Notes under the pieces: model-generated | What the model saw: only the letters and a program-made list of their open reading frames with translations | What the model was told of the DNA's origin: nothing | The model's database searches: none | Shown here: positions 26,985 to 35,833 of the stretch, one piece after another | How the letters are laid out: each line of letters starts with the position of its first letter | Position numbering within the stretch: position 1 is the stretch's first letter | Made by a program: the position numbers and the translations under genes | Assembly: GCA_021772465.1 (NCBI GenBank) | Contig: JAJFLX010000017.1 | Coordinates: 62,001 to 126,000, forward strand | Origin: Chlamydiota bacterium | GTDB lineage: Bacteria; Chlamydiota; Chlamydiia; Chlamydiales; JAAKFR01 | Reading direction: 5' to 3' | DNA length: 64,000 nucleotides

Positions 26985-27608
26985 TTAAATATCCATGGGG
27001 CAGGGGTTACTACTCAGGTCAGTCTGGGCGAAGGTATGTCTTTCTGCATCCTGCGCCAGTTGCTCTCGTAGTGTCTCGTTCTTCTGTTCCTTCAATTGAT
27101 TGGCTTGCAAGTATTTGAGGGTTTTTTCGGTGCCTTTAGCGAATGATTGGCTGATTGCTCTTAGGATTGCTCTTTCTGCTCTTTCTGCTCTTAGGACTGC
27201 TCTTTCTGCTCTTAGGGTATTTACTTTTTCCTTAGCAGCCTTGCTTAGGGTGCTTACTTTTGTCTTAGTAGCCCTAGCAGTTCTAGGTCCATACTTTACA
27301 CCTGCCCCAATCAAGGCAAGACCACCGAGCGTTCCAGTAGCTGCTGCTACAATCTGCCCTTTAGAAAAATTGAGAGACTTTGTCCAGTCCGCTAATTTCA
27401 TTCCACCCATTCTCATAGAAGAGGCAAAATTCATTCCCCTCGAATGCCCCACAAAATAGAAGGCAAGGGTGACCGCTGCTAAACCAAGTAGCGCAGCTCC
27501 TGTGATGGCTGCTTTGCGTCCTGGTTTTAGTGTGGTAGCTACTCTTTTAAGACTATCTAATGTTCCGCTGTTTGGTTTAAAAGACTCCCCGAGTATAGAT
27601 GCTGACAT
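26985..27608 (-). CDS. Inc-like protein, divergent paralogue with coiled-coil tail
   Basis: 207 residues. Hydrophobic lobes at about 33-52 (AAITGAALLGLAAVTLAFYF) and 87-105 (VAAATGTLGGLALIGAGVKY) share a block with the protein at 25161. The tail holds short tandem repeats (LRAERAVLRAERAERAILRA, encoded by repeated TCTGCTCTT-like units around 27170-27215) likely to form a charged helix or coiled coil. It carries its own terminator downstream. It belongs to the same family as the two duplicated genes, but diverged earlier. Confidence 0.6.
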   Translation of the reverse strand: MSASILGESFKPNSGTLDSLKRVATTLKPGRKAAITGAALLGLAAVTLAFYFVGHSRGMNFASSMRMGGMKLADWTKSLNFSKGQIVAAATGTLGGLALIGAGVKYGPRTARATKTKVSTLSKAAKEKVNTLRAERAVLRAERAERAILRAISQSFAKGTEKTLKYLQANQLKEQKNETLREQLAQDAERHTFAQTDLSSNPCPMDI

Positions 27609-27730
27609 AATATTACTCCTGGTAATTGTTTGTATGCACTAAATTATATTATACTCTTGTTTATTTAGTTTAAAGATTATGTATTTAATTTATTAATTAT
27701 AAAATAAAATTTGTTTTATACAAAAAAAAA

Positions 27731-28261
27731 CTAAGGAAGGCGCAGTTTCTGGCCGGGAAAGATCGTGTCTTTGGAGAGGTTGTTGAGCTTTTTAATCTCT
27801 TGAGTCGTGGTTTTGTGGTCGATTGCAATTTTACCGAGGCTATCGCCTGACTGAACGACATATTCCCCCCCGGAGCTCTCCAGTTGGAGCATGCCTATGA
27901 TCGATTCAAGATTTTTTTTGAGTCCTTTGACATCTTGAGAGAGTTGTTTATCGAGCCTGGCAAGCGTCGAAGAGGTTTGCGAGAGCTCTGATTTGAGGGT
28001 TTTGAAATCCTTGAAAAGCGCTTGCTGAGTCTTCTCAAGAGCGGCGATACGACTCTCACTTGCCCCTGAAGCGCTGCTTCGATTCAATTCAAGAGTGCGC
28101 TCAAGCTCAGAGAGTCTCTCTTGGAATATAAGTAGCTCAGATTCGTGCGCATGAAGCTGGTACTTGAACTGCTCAAGAGAGAGGCGCATCTCCTGAAGAG
28201 GGGCAGAGGTGGCCCCCCAAAGGGGGACACTTAAAAGTAGGGTAAAAAGAGCTCGTCTCAT
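27731..28261 (-). CDS. Exported coiled-coil LysM protein of the Tol-Pal cluster
   Basis: 176 residues. A signal peptide (MRRALFTLLLSVPLWGATS) leads to a long coiled coil (about 25-125) and a C-terminal LysM domain (YVVQSGDSLGKIAIDHKT to FPGQKLRLP), which binds peptidoglycan glycan chains. It is the last gene of the tol-pal operon, overlapping pal by four bases (ATGA), in the place where other bacteria have CpoB/YbgF. In Chlamydia trachomatis I recall a LysM/NlpD-like gene in the same position. It probably links Tol-Pal to the thin septal peptidoglycan of chlamydiae. Confidence 0.85.
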   Translation of the reverse strand: MRRALFTLLLSVPLWGATSAPLQEMRLSLEQFKYQLHAHESELLIFQERLSELERTLELNRSSASGASESRIAALEKTQQALFKDFKTLKSELSQTSSTLARLDKQLSQDVKGLKKNLESIIGMLQLESSGGEYVVQSGDSLGKIAIDHKTTTQEIKKLNNLSKDTIFPGQKLRLP

Positions 28262-28920
28262 CGCACCTTGTCATAGAGTCTAAATTGAGCTCGACGATTC
28301 TGCTTCCAAGAGGTCTCATCGTGAGAGAGAACAAAAGGGCGCTCTTTCCCATAAGAAATCGTGTAGAGCTGCTGCGGATTGACATGGTTTTGCACAAGGA
28401 AGTTGCGCACAGCATTCGCTCTTCGTGAGCCAAGAGCTAAGTTGTAGGCCGCAGCGCCCCTCTCGTCCGCATGCCCCTCGACAAAGACGTGGATACCAGG
28501 ATGCTCATTGAGGTACTCCGCAATAGCTAGAAGAGCTTTGACATTTTCTGAGCCCTGCACAGTGTACTTGTCGGTATCAAAGTGGACGTGGCTAAAGAGC
28601 TCAGCGAGTTTACCAGAAGGGGAGTAGAACCCATCGATGCCAGGAATGGCTGAGCCAGGATCACCTGGAGATTCAAGCGGCTGGGCGGTGTAGTCAGTGG
28701 TGGCGTCGACAAGAGGAATGAATTCAAGGTCTTCACTCCAGCTCTCGTAGTAGTTGGCAGACTCACGTGAATCGACATGTTTGCCAAAAAGAGAGCGAAC
28801 ACCTTTGCCCATGTAGCGGGTGCAGGTTTTCGTGTCCTCCCAAAATTCAGAGCGTGAGCGGCTGCAGCTCGTGGTTGTCAGTGCGAGTAAGGCACATAAG
28901 GGTAGTAAATATCGTATCAT
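28258..28920 (-). CDS. pal: Peptidoglycan-associated lipoprotein Pal
   Basis: 220 residues from the ATG with GAGGA five bases ahead; it overlaps the tolB stop (ATGA). The lipoprotein signal peptide ends in TTTSC, the lipidated cysteine. The C-terminal OmpA-like domain has FDTDKYTV and the peptidoglycan-binding stretch HVFVEGHADERGAAAYNLAL followed by GSRRANAVRNFLV. It anchors the outer membrane to peptidoglycan and partners TolB. A middle segment of about 60 residues is longer than in E. coli Pal. Confidence 0.93.
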   Translation of the reverse strand: MIRYLLPLCALLALTTTSCSRSRSEFWEDTKTCTRYMGKGVRSLFGKHVDSRESANYYESWSEDLEFIPLVDATTDYTAQPLESPGDPGSAIPGIDGFYSPSGKLAELFSHVHFDTDKYTVQGSENVKALLAIAEYLNEHPGIHVFVEGHADERGAAAYNLALGSRRANAVRNFLVQNHVNPQQLYTISYGKERPFVLSHDETSWKQNRRAQFRLYDKVR

Positions 28921-30212
28921 AGAGTCCTCATGGTTAAAGGTTCCCAAGCAGGGAATCGTTTTTCTCCAGGTCCACTTGTAATCTTGGTTGCACTTTTCTG
29001 ATTGAGATTTGTCAAGAAAAGCTCAGAAGTGGTTGGAGTGGATGAATTAAATAGAAGGTGCAAACTGTCGGGACCCCAAGTGGGGTTCTCCTTGTGACCA
29101 TAGCCGTCAGTGAGCTGCCACTCTTTTTGTAGCGTAAAATCGTAGATCCAGATCTGACGGGTGCCAGCTGTTGTGGCGCTGTAGGCAATTTTAGTCCCAT
29201 CAGGTGACCAGGCAGGGCAGGTGTTGTTTGTATTGCGCTTCGAAATCAATCGAGGGGCGAGTTGTTTAACAGAAGTGCCCTCAAGAGGGATGTCGAGCAC
29301 ATAGATGCGAGCTGGGCCGTCTTTGTTAGAGACAAAGGCGAGTTTTTTTCCATCGGGACTGAAAGTAGGAGAGCCCTGGGCTGCATTGGGAGCGCAAAAG
29401 ATCTGCCGGGGTTTACCCTGCAGTCCCTCATCAGAGGAAAAATGTTGAATGAAGAGGTCGGGATTGCCCGTCACATCGCTAATAAAAGCGAGGAGGTTCC
29501 CTTGGGGGGAGATCGTTGGCATCAACTGATTGCCGCGCATGAAAGTGAGCCTGGAGACAGTCGTATCTTTGATAGAGGTAGCATAGATTTTGGGTTGCCC
29601 TGTCTCATAGCAGACATAGAGGAGGTAGTGAGGACGAGTGCCCGGAGGGGTGGGGACAAAAGTGGGGGTGACGCAGAGCCCTGTGTGCGAGGTTAGCTGT
29701 TTCGCATTGCCCCCATCGTAATCAGCAGACCACACTTCACTCACCCAATCAGAAGAAGCTGCTCCTTTGCGATTTCGAGTGGTAAAAAGAATACGAGAGT
29801 TGCATATTCCAGGTTTGCCAAAAAAGGCTTTGTGGATTGAGTCTGCAGCAAGGTGAATCTGTTGACGATCTTTTGCAAGGTTTCCGGTCAAAAAGATGCC
29901 GTCAATCCGTTTGGCCGTTTCACTTTTTTTCAGCTGCAAGGAGAGAGAGAGAGTCTTGCCCCGGAGAGTCGGCTGCACGACAAAAACAGGATTTTGCACA
30001 TCACAAACGGTGCGCCCATTGTGGTTGAGGTCAAAGTGAAGGATTCGATCCAATGATTTGAGGTAGTCAGAGGAGAGCTCACTTTGCTCATCGCGGATTG
30101 GATAGAGGGCGAGAGGAGCGAGCTTCTGCTCGTTATCGAGCTGAATGATGATCTCATCTGCTCCAAGCAGCGAGCTGCAAATCAAGAGGGTGAGAAACGC
30201 TATTCGAAACAT
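28917..30212 (-). CDS. tolB: Tol-Pal system beta-propeller protein TolB
   Basis: 431 residues, the family's usual length. It has a signal peptide (MFRIAFLTLLICSSLLGA), an N-terminal alpha/beta domain, then a six-bladed propeller with WD-like blades such as PTFSPDGKKLAFVSNKDGPA and PAWSPDGTKIAYSAT. It acts in the periplasm, binding Pal and cycling with the Tol motor to constrict the outer membrane at division. Four-base overlap with pal. Confidence 0.94.
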   Translation of the reverse strand: MFRIAFLTLLICSSLLGADEIIIQLDNEQKLAPLALYPIRDEQSELSSDYLKSLDRILHFDLNHNGRTVCDVQNPVFVVQPTLRGKTLSLSLQLKKSETAKRIDGIFLTGNLAKDRQQIHLAADSIHKAFFGKPGICNSRILFTTRNRKGAASSDWVSEVWSADYDGGNAKQLTSHTGLCVTPTFVPTPPGTRPHYLLYVCYETGQPKIYATSIKDTTVSRLTFMRGNQLMPTISPQGNLLAFISDVTGNPDLFIQHFSSDEGLQGKPRQIFCAPNAAQGSPTFSPDGKKLAFVSNKDGPARIYVLDIPLEGTSVKQLAPRLISKRNTNNTCPAWSPDGTKIAYSATTAGTRQIWIYDFTLQKEWQLTDGYGHKENPTWGPDSLHLLFNSSTPTTSELFLTNLNQKSATKITSGPGEKRFPAWEPLTMRTL

Positions 30213-30255
30213 GGGTCCTTGTCTATTTACGAGAGAAGCGCATTATGCGTTTTCA

Positions 30256-30891
30256 CTACAGGCTTGTCAATGTTATGACGAAGGTGTGCGATTTTTCACC
30301 GCGAAAGTTGTTGCCAAAGGGGGGAAATAGAACCCTTGGAAGCGCCTCTTCAAGGTAGGTTTTATTATTCGAGTTCGTCGCATTTTTGATTCGAAGTTTC
30401 TCCAATGCTCCTGCGCGAGTGAGCGTCACCTCTAACTCAATGTTACCGCTTCGAGGAAGCGTGAGCGCATTTTGTAGTGTGGCGGTGATCGCTTGCTCAT
30501 AGCTCGCTTGTTGCACTAGAGTTTCAGAGGCAAGTGGCGTGGAGGTGAGTGAAGGTGTCTTGGAGGGAGTCGAGTCTGTTTCAAAAGAGGCGAGGCTTTT
30601 TTTCAAAGCGCCAATTAACGCTCTTCTATCTGGCTTGCTCGCCTTTGTAGCAGGCGCCTTTTTGGGGGGTGCAACACTTTTTTTTTCCAGCTTAGGTTTA
30701 GGCTTATCAGGAAGAGGGCGTGGTATCGGAGATGAAGGCGAGGGGCTGGCCGCTAACTTGGGTGTGGGGGTAATCAATGTATGGGTGTGCACAGAGAGCG
30801 GCTTTGAAACGGATTTAGGAGTGGGCGCAGAGCGGGCCAAAAAGAAGAGAAGGGCGACATGAGTGAAAATGACAACGAGTTTCAGGCGCAT
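30256..30891 (-). CDS. TonB/TolA-like periplasm-spanning protein
   Basis: 211 residues. One N-terminal helix (LVVIFTHVALLFFLARS) is followed by a Pro/Lys-rich extended region (about 25-95) of the kind that crosses the periplasm. The C-terminal domain of about 80 residues (NIELEVTLTRAGALEKLRI) resembles the TonB/TolA C-terminal fold. It sits between tolR and tolB, where TolA is expected, and three bases after tolR. In Chlamydia trachomatis an unnamed gene occupies the same slot. I call it the functional TolA equivalent by position and build, since sequence similarity to TolA itself is weak. Confidence 0.7.
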   Translation of the reverse strand: MRLKLVVIFTHVALLFFLARSAPTPKSVSKPLSVHTHTLITPTPKLAASPSPSSPIPRPLPDKPKPKLEKKSVAPPKKAPATKASKPDRRALIGALKKSLASFETDSTPSKTPSLTSTPLASETLVQQASYEQAITATLQNALTLPRSGNIELEVTLTRAGALEKLRIKNATNSNNKTYLEEALPRVLFPPFGNNFRGEKSHTFVITLTSL

Positions 30892-30894
30892 TAT

Positions 30895-31296
30895 TTAACT
30901 CGGTTTAAGTAGCACGTCCATATCTGTAAATCCGGCTAACTCCACAGCGTTTTTCACAGCTTGGTAGGTGCCAAAGGTGGCTTCTCGGTCGTGGTAGAGT
31001 TGGGGAGCAGCTTCGGGGTAGGCTCTTTTTGCTTGGATGAGACGCTTTTGAAGCTCATCGAGCGTCACACGTTGCTTATTGAGAGCGAGGGTGCCATCTG
31101 CAAAGACGTGGATCGTGAGGGGTATTTTTTGTGTCTGCGCAGGGTTGGAAAGGGGAGGACCCTCCGCGAGCTCGACGTGATCCATCTCAAGCAGAGGGGC
31201 GACGACAATGAACATGATGAGAATCACAAACACCACATCGATGAGCGGGGTGAGATTGATTGGCGCCTCCTCTAGCGGGGCTCGTCTTCTTTTCAT
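30895..31296 (-). CDS. tolR: Tol-Pal motor protein, TolR/ExbD family
   Basis: 133 residues: a basic N-terminus (MKRRRAPLEEAPINLTPLID), one transmembrane helix carrying the proton-path aspartate (PLIDVVFVILIMFIV) and a periplasmic domain ending in a conserved GFTDMDVLL. Forms the proton-driven motor with the TolQ/ExbB protein. Its start overlaps the stop of tolQ by four bases. Called exbD in older chlamydial annotation. Confidence 0.9.
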   Translation of the reverse strand: MKRRRAPLEEAPINLTPLIDVVFVILIMFIVVAPLLEMDHVELAEGPPLSNPAQTQKIPLTIHVFADGTLALNKQRVTLDELQKRLIQAKRAYPEAAPQLYHDREATFGTYQAVKNAVELAGFTDMDVLLKPS

Positions 31297-31991
31297 CGAA
31301 TCTCCACCTGCCGATACTGCAGCTCGATAGAGGCGAGCAGTAGCTGAGAAAAATCTTCCATTTCTGTGTGGAAATGAGAAAGCTGTGAGCGAAGGTAGTT
31401 ATAGGCAATGAGGGCAGGGATCGCAACCACTAGACCTGCGACTGTCGTGCCAAGTGCCATAGCAAGTCCTCCCATAATCGCCGAATTAGCGCTCGCACTG
31501 GCGCCTGTTTGCAACTCTGCAAAGGTAAGAAGAATTCCCCACACCGTGCCGAGCAATCCTAAAAAGGGGGCGAGACTGACAATAGTCGAGAGAATGAAGA
31601 GGTTTTTTTCCATCATGCCTGTCTCGCTAGAGATCGTCGTCTGCAAGTGAGCCTCAATGAGGTCGACATCAGAGGAAGAGAGGGTGACAGGGCGCTCCTC
31701 TTGAACGGCCCTTCTATTTTTGCTCAAAAGCTCTAAAGAGTTCCGCTTGAAACAGTGGTAGAGTTCTGTAAAAGGGTGAGAGCCTCCCCCTTTCACTTCA
31801 AGGCCCAAAGGGTTCATACGAAGTTTTTGAAAAGTGCGTTGAAAATTTTTTCCTAATTTTTTTGCTACGCGCCCTTGAAAATATTTTTGTAGGAAAAGAA
31901 TCCAGGTTAAAACTGAGAGCGCAGCTAGAGTTAAAAAAATAGTTTTTCCAAAAAGATCGGAGCTTTGGTACGCATCGAGTATTGGATTCAT
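31293..31991 (-). CDS. tolQ: Tol-Pal motor protein, TolQ/ExbB family
   Basis: 232 residues with three transmembrane helices: one near the N-terminus (FLTLAALSVLTWILFLQ) and two in the C-terminal MotA/TolQ domain, including LAPFLGLLGTVWGILLTF and MGGLAMALGTTVAGLVVAIP. These match the TolQ/ExbB signature. It energises TolA-like protein movement with the proton gradient. First gene of the tolQ-tolR-tolA-tolB-pal-LysM operon, divergent from dsbD. Confidence 0.92.
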   Translation of the reverse strand: MNPILDAYQSSDLFGKTIFLTLAALSVLTWILFLQKYFQGRVAKKLGKNFQRTFQKLRMNPLGLEVKGGGSHPFTELYHCFKRNSLELLSKNRRAVQEERPVTLSSSDVDLIEAHLQTTISSETGMMEKNLFILSTIVSLAPFLGLLGTVWGILLTFAELQTGASASANSAIMGGLAMALGTTVAGLVVAIPALIAYNYLRSQLSHFHTEMEDFSQLLLASIELQYRQVEIR

Positions 31992-32003
31992 AATTCTTTC
32001 GCC

Positions 32004-32032
32004 TTTACTAGGTCGTGATGATGAGGTATAAT
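32004..32032 (+). promoter_or_regulatory. Putative dsbD promoter
   Basis: TTTACT (32004-32009) and a perfect TATAAT (32027-32032) are 17 bases apart, 30 bases ahead of the dsbD start. Good sigma-70 match. Confidence 0.6.
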
Positions 32033-32061
32033 TTTAAGCTCAATAGTATATTAAGGTGCAT

Positions 32062-34209
32062 ATGATTGGAAAAGCAATATCTTTGATTCGGTGGGCCTTA
32101 CCCTTAAGCTATATTTTTGCTTTTACGCCGCTTGCAGCTGACACTTCTCAGCCAGCTGAGCCGGTGCGCGCTGAGCTTATCGCAGAGCAACATTCCATTC
32201 AACCAGGAGAACCCTTTTGGGTCGGGGTAAAGCTCGACATGGACAAGGGGTGGGATACCTACTGGCTCAATCCCGGAGATGCCGGCTTTCCAACAGAGGT
32301 GAAATGGGACCTTCCCGATGGGTTTACTGCAGGACCTTTGCAATGGCCCTACCCCGAGCGCTTTGAAAATGACTCACTTGTCGCTTATGGGTACACAGGC
32401 TCTGTCTTGCTCCTCTCAGAAATTACCCCTCCCGCGGATCTCAAGTTAAGTGAGCCTGTCTCATTGCATGCTGATGTGAACTGGCTGGCATGTAACGACG
32501 CGTGTGTTCCTGGAAGTGCCCAGCTCGACCTTGCGCTACCTGTAAGTGAAAGCGCGCCCGAGCTCAATGCAGCAGCGACGACACTTTTCTCCCAAGCGAG
32601 AGAGGCGCTCCCTCAAGACGAGAGTGGTAATGTCGAGGTAAAGACTGAGACAGACGAGATTGTCATGAAATTCAAGCCCAAGCCAGGCACTTTTCAAAAC
32701 ATCGAAGCTCTGCAGTTTATACCCGAAGAGGGGGAGGTAATTGACTACGCTGCCCCTCAGCTTTTTTCTATCGACCAAGGAGAGGTCACACTCAACGTGA
32801 AGCGACTCCACCCGGGAGGGGAGCTAGGGGCGCTCAAGGGTTTACTTCTGGTATCAGAGAAAGGGAGTGGGATTCAGCGCGCGATTAAAGTCGATGCATC
32901 CAGTGTTGCGCCTCTTTCCTCATCGACCCCTTCGCATGGCGTTTCAGGTGTGGGTGTGGCTCTTGGTCTCGCCTTTTTAGGGGGCTTAATTCTCAATGTG
33001 ATGCCTTGTGTGCTCCCTGTGATTGCTCTGAAAATTTTTAGTTTTGTCAAACTAGCTCATGAGCGCCGCTCTGTCATGCTTCAGCACGGTGGGCTTTTTG
33101 CGCTTGGTGTGCTCACCTCTTTTTGGATCTTGTCCGGAGCTTTGCTCATTTTACGCGCTTATGGAGAGGGGATAGGCTGGGGTTTTCAGCTTCAAGAGCC
33201 TGTTTTTGTGGTGATATTGACTTGCATTCTCTTTATGCTCGGCTTGAGTCTATTTGGACTTTTTGAGCTAGGCACCTCGCTCATCTCTCTTGGAAATAAA
33301 GCGCCGGCTGCAAGCAAATCTCCCTTACTCGGCTCCTTCATGAGTGGGGTGCTTGCTACCCTTGTTGCAACGCCGTGTACAGGACCCCTTCTGGGGCCAG
33401 CTCTTGGTTTTGCGATGACCTTGCCGCCGGCCTCAGCTCTTGGAATTTTTACTATGATGGGGCTGGGGATGGCTTTTCCCTACCTGCTTTTTTCAGCTTT
33501 CCCCAAGCTCGTCCGCTTTTTGCCCAAGCCGGGGAATTGGATGATTGCATTCAAACAGATTATGGGCTTTTTGATGATGGCGACTGTGATCTGGCTGATT
33601 TGGGTTTTTGGAGCGCAAACCGATAACATGGCTGTCTTTGTGCTTCTAGCTTCCTTGCTTGTGCTTGCGATTGCTGGGTGGATTTTTGGCAAGTGGGCCA
33701 CACCTACTCGCCGTAAGCTGACTCGAATGGTTGCAACGGCAATAGCTGCTGCTCTTCTCTTATTTGGTGGGGGGGCCGCGATCAAAACGGCTAAAATATC
33801 ACAAGGCGCTGCGAGCAGTGAGCTCGTAGCCGGTGAGGGTGGCTGGGAGGCTTATACCCCTGAGCGGGTCGCGGAGCTTCAGGCGGCGGGGGTTCCCGTT
33901 TTTGTCGACTTCACTGCCAAGTGGTGTCTGATCTGTCAAGCCAACAAGGTGGTGCTTCACTCTGCAGCTGTAGAGCAGGCTTTCGAGGAGAAGGGAGTGG
34001 TCACTTTGATCGGGGATTGGACCAAAAAAGATGCCCGCATCACCTCTGAGCTTGAGCGACTTGGGCGGACAGGCGTTCCTGTCTACGCGCTCTATCCAGG
34101 TCACTATGGTGGGATGCCAGAGGTGCTTCCACAAACTCTAAATGCCAAAGTTGTTCAAGAATTCTTGGGTAGACTACCGGTCGACAAGACCACGGTGCAG
34201 CGTGATTGA
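32062..34209 (+). CDS. dsbD: Thiol:disulfide interchange protein DsbD
   Basis: 715 residues from the ATG at 32062 (AAGG five bases ahead; a GTG six bases upstream is less likely). Three parts: a signal peptide and periplasmic domain with LACNDAC cysteines (about 143 and 147), a membrane domain whose two redox cysteines lie in NVMPCVLP (about 316) and TPCTGP (about 438), and a C-terminal thioredoxin domain with AKWCLICQ (about 622 and 625). It carries electrons from cytoplasmic thioredoxin to periplasmic proteins. Chlamydial envelopes are heavily disulfide-linked, so this enzyme is central to their developmental cycle, and it may serve the cysteine-rich exported peptides elsewhere in this window. 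Confidence 0.94.
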   Translation: MIGKAISLIRWALPLSYIFAFTPLAADTSQPAEPVRAELIAEQHSIQPGEPFWVGVKLDMDKGWDTYWLNPGDAGFPTEVKWDLPDGFTAGPLQWPYPERFENDSLVAYGYTGSVLLLSEITPPADLKLSEPVSLHADVNWLACNDACVPGSAQLDLALPVSESAPELNAAATTLFSQAREALPQDESGNVEVKTETDEIVMKFKPKPGTFQNIEALQFIPEEGEVIDYAAPQLFSIDQGEVTLNVKRLHPGGELGALKGLLLVSEKGSGIQRAIKVDASSVAPLSSSTPSHGVSGVGVALGLAFLGGLILNVMPCVLPVIALKIFSFVKLAHERRSVMLQHGGLFALGVLTSFWILSGALLILRAYGEGIGWGFQLQEPVFVVILTCILFMLGLSLFGLFELGTSLISLGNKAPAASKSPLLGSFMSGVLATLVATPCTGPLLGPALGFAMTLPPASALGIFTMMGLGMAFPYLLFSAFPKLVRFLPKPGNWMIAFKQIMGFLMMATVIWLIWVFGAQTDNMAVFVLLASLLVLAIAGWIFGKWATPTRRKLTRMVATAIAAALLLFGGGAAIKTAKISQGAASSELVAGEGGWEAYTPERVAELQAAGVPVFVDFTAKWCLICQANKVVLHSAAVEQAFEEKGVVTLIGDWTKKDARITSELERLGRTGVPVYALYPGHYGGMPEVLPQTLNAKVVQEFLGRLPVDKTTVQRD

Positions 34210-34963
34210 TTCCCATGCCCACCTTTCGCACGCCTCTTTTGGGGAGAGTCGTGAGCCCTTACTCGCAAGGGCTCGAGAAGCTGGTCTTGAAGCGATTGTC
34301 AATATCTGCACTACACCTGAAGAGCTTGAAATAGGACTTGAGCTTGCAAAGCGCTACCCTTGGATTTACAACGTCGGCTCGACTACCCCGCATGATGCAC
34401 AAAAAAACGGGGCGCTGCACTTCGAAGCTTTTGCAGCCCATGCACGGGCGGGTGACTTGGTCGCTGTTGGAGAGACCGGCCTCGACTACCACTACTTCCC
34501 TGAGACCGCTGAGGTGCAAAAAGAGTGGCTCCGCCGCTATTTTGCGCTTGCTCTCGAATGTCATCTACCCGTTGTGATTCACTGCCGCGAAGCCTTTGAT
34601 GATTTTTTTGATGAACTCGATAAACATTTTTCAGGCAAAGGGGTTTTACACTGCTTTACAGGGACATTTGCTGAGGCAGAGTCGGTCATTGAGCGGGGGT
34701 GGTACCTCTCTTTAAGCGGCATTGTCACTTTTAAAAAGAGTGAAGAGCTTCGCAGAGTAGCGGCCAGGGTTCCTGAAAATCGTCTTCTGATTGAGACCGA
34801 CACCCCCTACCTGGCTCCCACTCCTTACAGGGGGAGGCCCAATGAGCCGGCTTATCTTCTTGAGATTGCAAAATGTGTCGCCGAGGTGCGAGGGGTTTCG
34901 CTCGAAGCGCTACAAAGAGTGACAAGTGCCAATGCTTGTGAGTTTTTCTCTCTCAATCGGTAG
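34202..34963 (+). CDS. tatD: TatD-family metal-dependent deoxyribonuclease
   Basis: 253 residues from the GTG at 34202, which overlaps the dsbD stop by eight bases. It begins with the TatD metal motif IDSHAHL and continues with VGETGLDYHY, VIHCREAFDDF, LHCFTGTF and ETDTPYLAPTPYRG, which together supply the metal ligands. TatD enzymes are 3'-5' exonucleases involved in DNA repair. The dsbD-tatD order is the same as I recall in Chlamydia trachomatis (dsbD and yabD). It converges with recO, overlapping by 11 bases. Confidence 0.92.
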   Translation: MIDSHAHLSHASFGESREPLLARAREAGLEAIVNICTTPEELEIGLELAKRYPWIYNVGSTTPHDAQKNGALHFEAFAAHARAGDLVAVGETGLDYHYFPETAEVQKEWLRRYFALALECHLPVVIHCREAFDDFFDELDKHFSGKGVLHCFTGTFAEAESVIERGWYLSLSGIVTFKKSEELRRVAARVPENRLLIETDTPYLAPTPYRGRPNEPAYLLEIAKCVAEVRGVSLEALQRVTSANACEFFSLNR

Positions 34964-35615
34964 CTTGCTTAAACAGCGTGTCGACTGCATCATGCAGCGT
35001 CCATGTTCCCAGGACGACAGCGCTCAATGAGCGCACATGCGCTAGTGCTCGCAGCTGCCTCTCATCGACCTCTATCGCTCCTCGTGGGGCATGAAGCTCA
35101 CAAAAACGCTCTCCCCCGTACCTTTTTGTAGCCTCCTTTTCACAAATGGCGCACCCTTCACTGAGCTGCAAGCTTCCCTCGTGCATCAACAGCTTAAGCC
35201 TGAAAAGTAATACCACGTCTTTGGGCTCACTCGCTTTTGAAATAGAGCCTAAAAGATGAACAAAAAGAGCATAGAGGTCTGGGGCGCTCTTGCCTGGGAG
35301 TTGCGTGCGCAAGAGCGCCTCGGCCATATGACATGCGCTCTCTAAGGACTCGATCCGCTCTCTCAGGCTCAGATGCTGAGCTAAAATGGACCCCTCTTTG
35401 AATTGATTTAAATCACTTCTACCCAAAGAGAAATGGAACTCACCTCGGGTAAGTGGAGTCATCAGGGCTGACCGTTTCCCTCGGACAAACAATTTGACGA
35501 GCCCTTCGCTTGAGAAGAGGGTTACGATCAAGTCGCGCTCCTTAAATGGGAGAGACTGCAGCACAACCCCTTCGCACCTTATGAGTTTAGTAACCACAGG
35601 CTCATTTTGCGCCAC
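34953..35615 (-). CDS. recO: DNA repair protein RecO
   Basis: 220 residues. It opens with a RecO OB-fold segment (CEGVVLQSLPFKERDLIVTLF) and ends with a zinc-type motif (CAICEKEATKRYGGERFCELH), both usual for RecO. It loads RecA at gaps with RecR. The frame stays open through the tRNA, so the start must be chosen: GTG at 35615 has AAGGA five bases ahead, GTG at 35597 is a shorter option. The start is therefore moderately sure, the identity strongly so. Confidence 0.85.
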   Translation of the reverse strand: MAQNEPVVTKLIRCEGVVLQSLPFKERDLIVTLFSSEGLVKLFVRGKRSALMTPLTRGEFHFSLGRSDLNQFKEGSILAQHLSLRERIESLESACHMAEALLRTQLPGKSAPDLYALFVHLLGSISKASEPKDVVLLFRLKLLMHEGSLQLSEGCAICEKEATKRYGGERFCELHAPRGAIEVDERQLRALAHVRSLSAVVLGTWTLHDAVDTLFKQATD

Positions 35616-35662
35616 AATTTCCTTGAGGTCAACCACGATAATTGCTAATCTACTTTGGTTTC

Positions 35663-35736
35663 GCACCGATAGCTCAATCGGATAGAGTACCTGGCTTCGG
35701 ACCAGGTGGTTAGAGGTTCGAGTCCTCTTCGGTGCA
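35663..35736 (+). tRNA. tRNA-Arg (anticodon UCG)
   Basis: Cloverleaf seen directly: acceptor arms GCACCGA and TCGGTGC, D arm GCTCAATCGGATAGAGT, anticodon stem CCTGG/CCAGG with loop CTTCGGA (anticodon TCG), and T arm GAGGTTCGAGTCCTC. The discriminator is A; CCA is not encoded. It lies in opposite orientation between recO and the accessory island, a typical landing place for mobile DNA. Confidence 0.93.
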
Positions 35737-35777
35737 TTTCTAAGGCTCAAACAAACTAAGGAAACTCTATCCACTCC

Positions 35778-35833
35778 CCAGAAAACAACCTAGAAATTTT
35801 AAATTTCTAGGCATTTCTAGGTTGTTTTCTAGG
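35778..35833. repeat. Nested inverted repeat at the 3' end of the AlbA-type gene
   Basis: Outer arms of about 20 bases (35778-35797 and 35813-35833, core AAAACAACCTAGAAAT and its complement) enclose an inner palindrome around CCTAGAAATTTTAAATTTC. The stop codon of the gene on the minus strand falls inside. The right arm is repeated directly at 37240-37258, beyond the other end of the gene. Confidence 0.8.

Noticed and set aside
27170..27230. Short repeats as a possible CRISPR array
   Set aside because: Units are about 9-15 bases without spacers and lie inside a coding frame, giving LRAER repeats.
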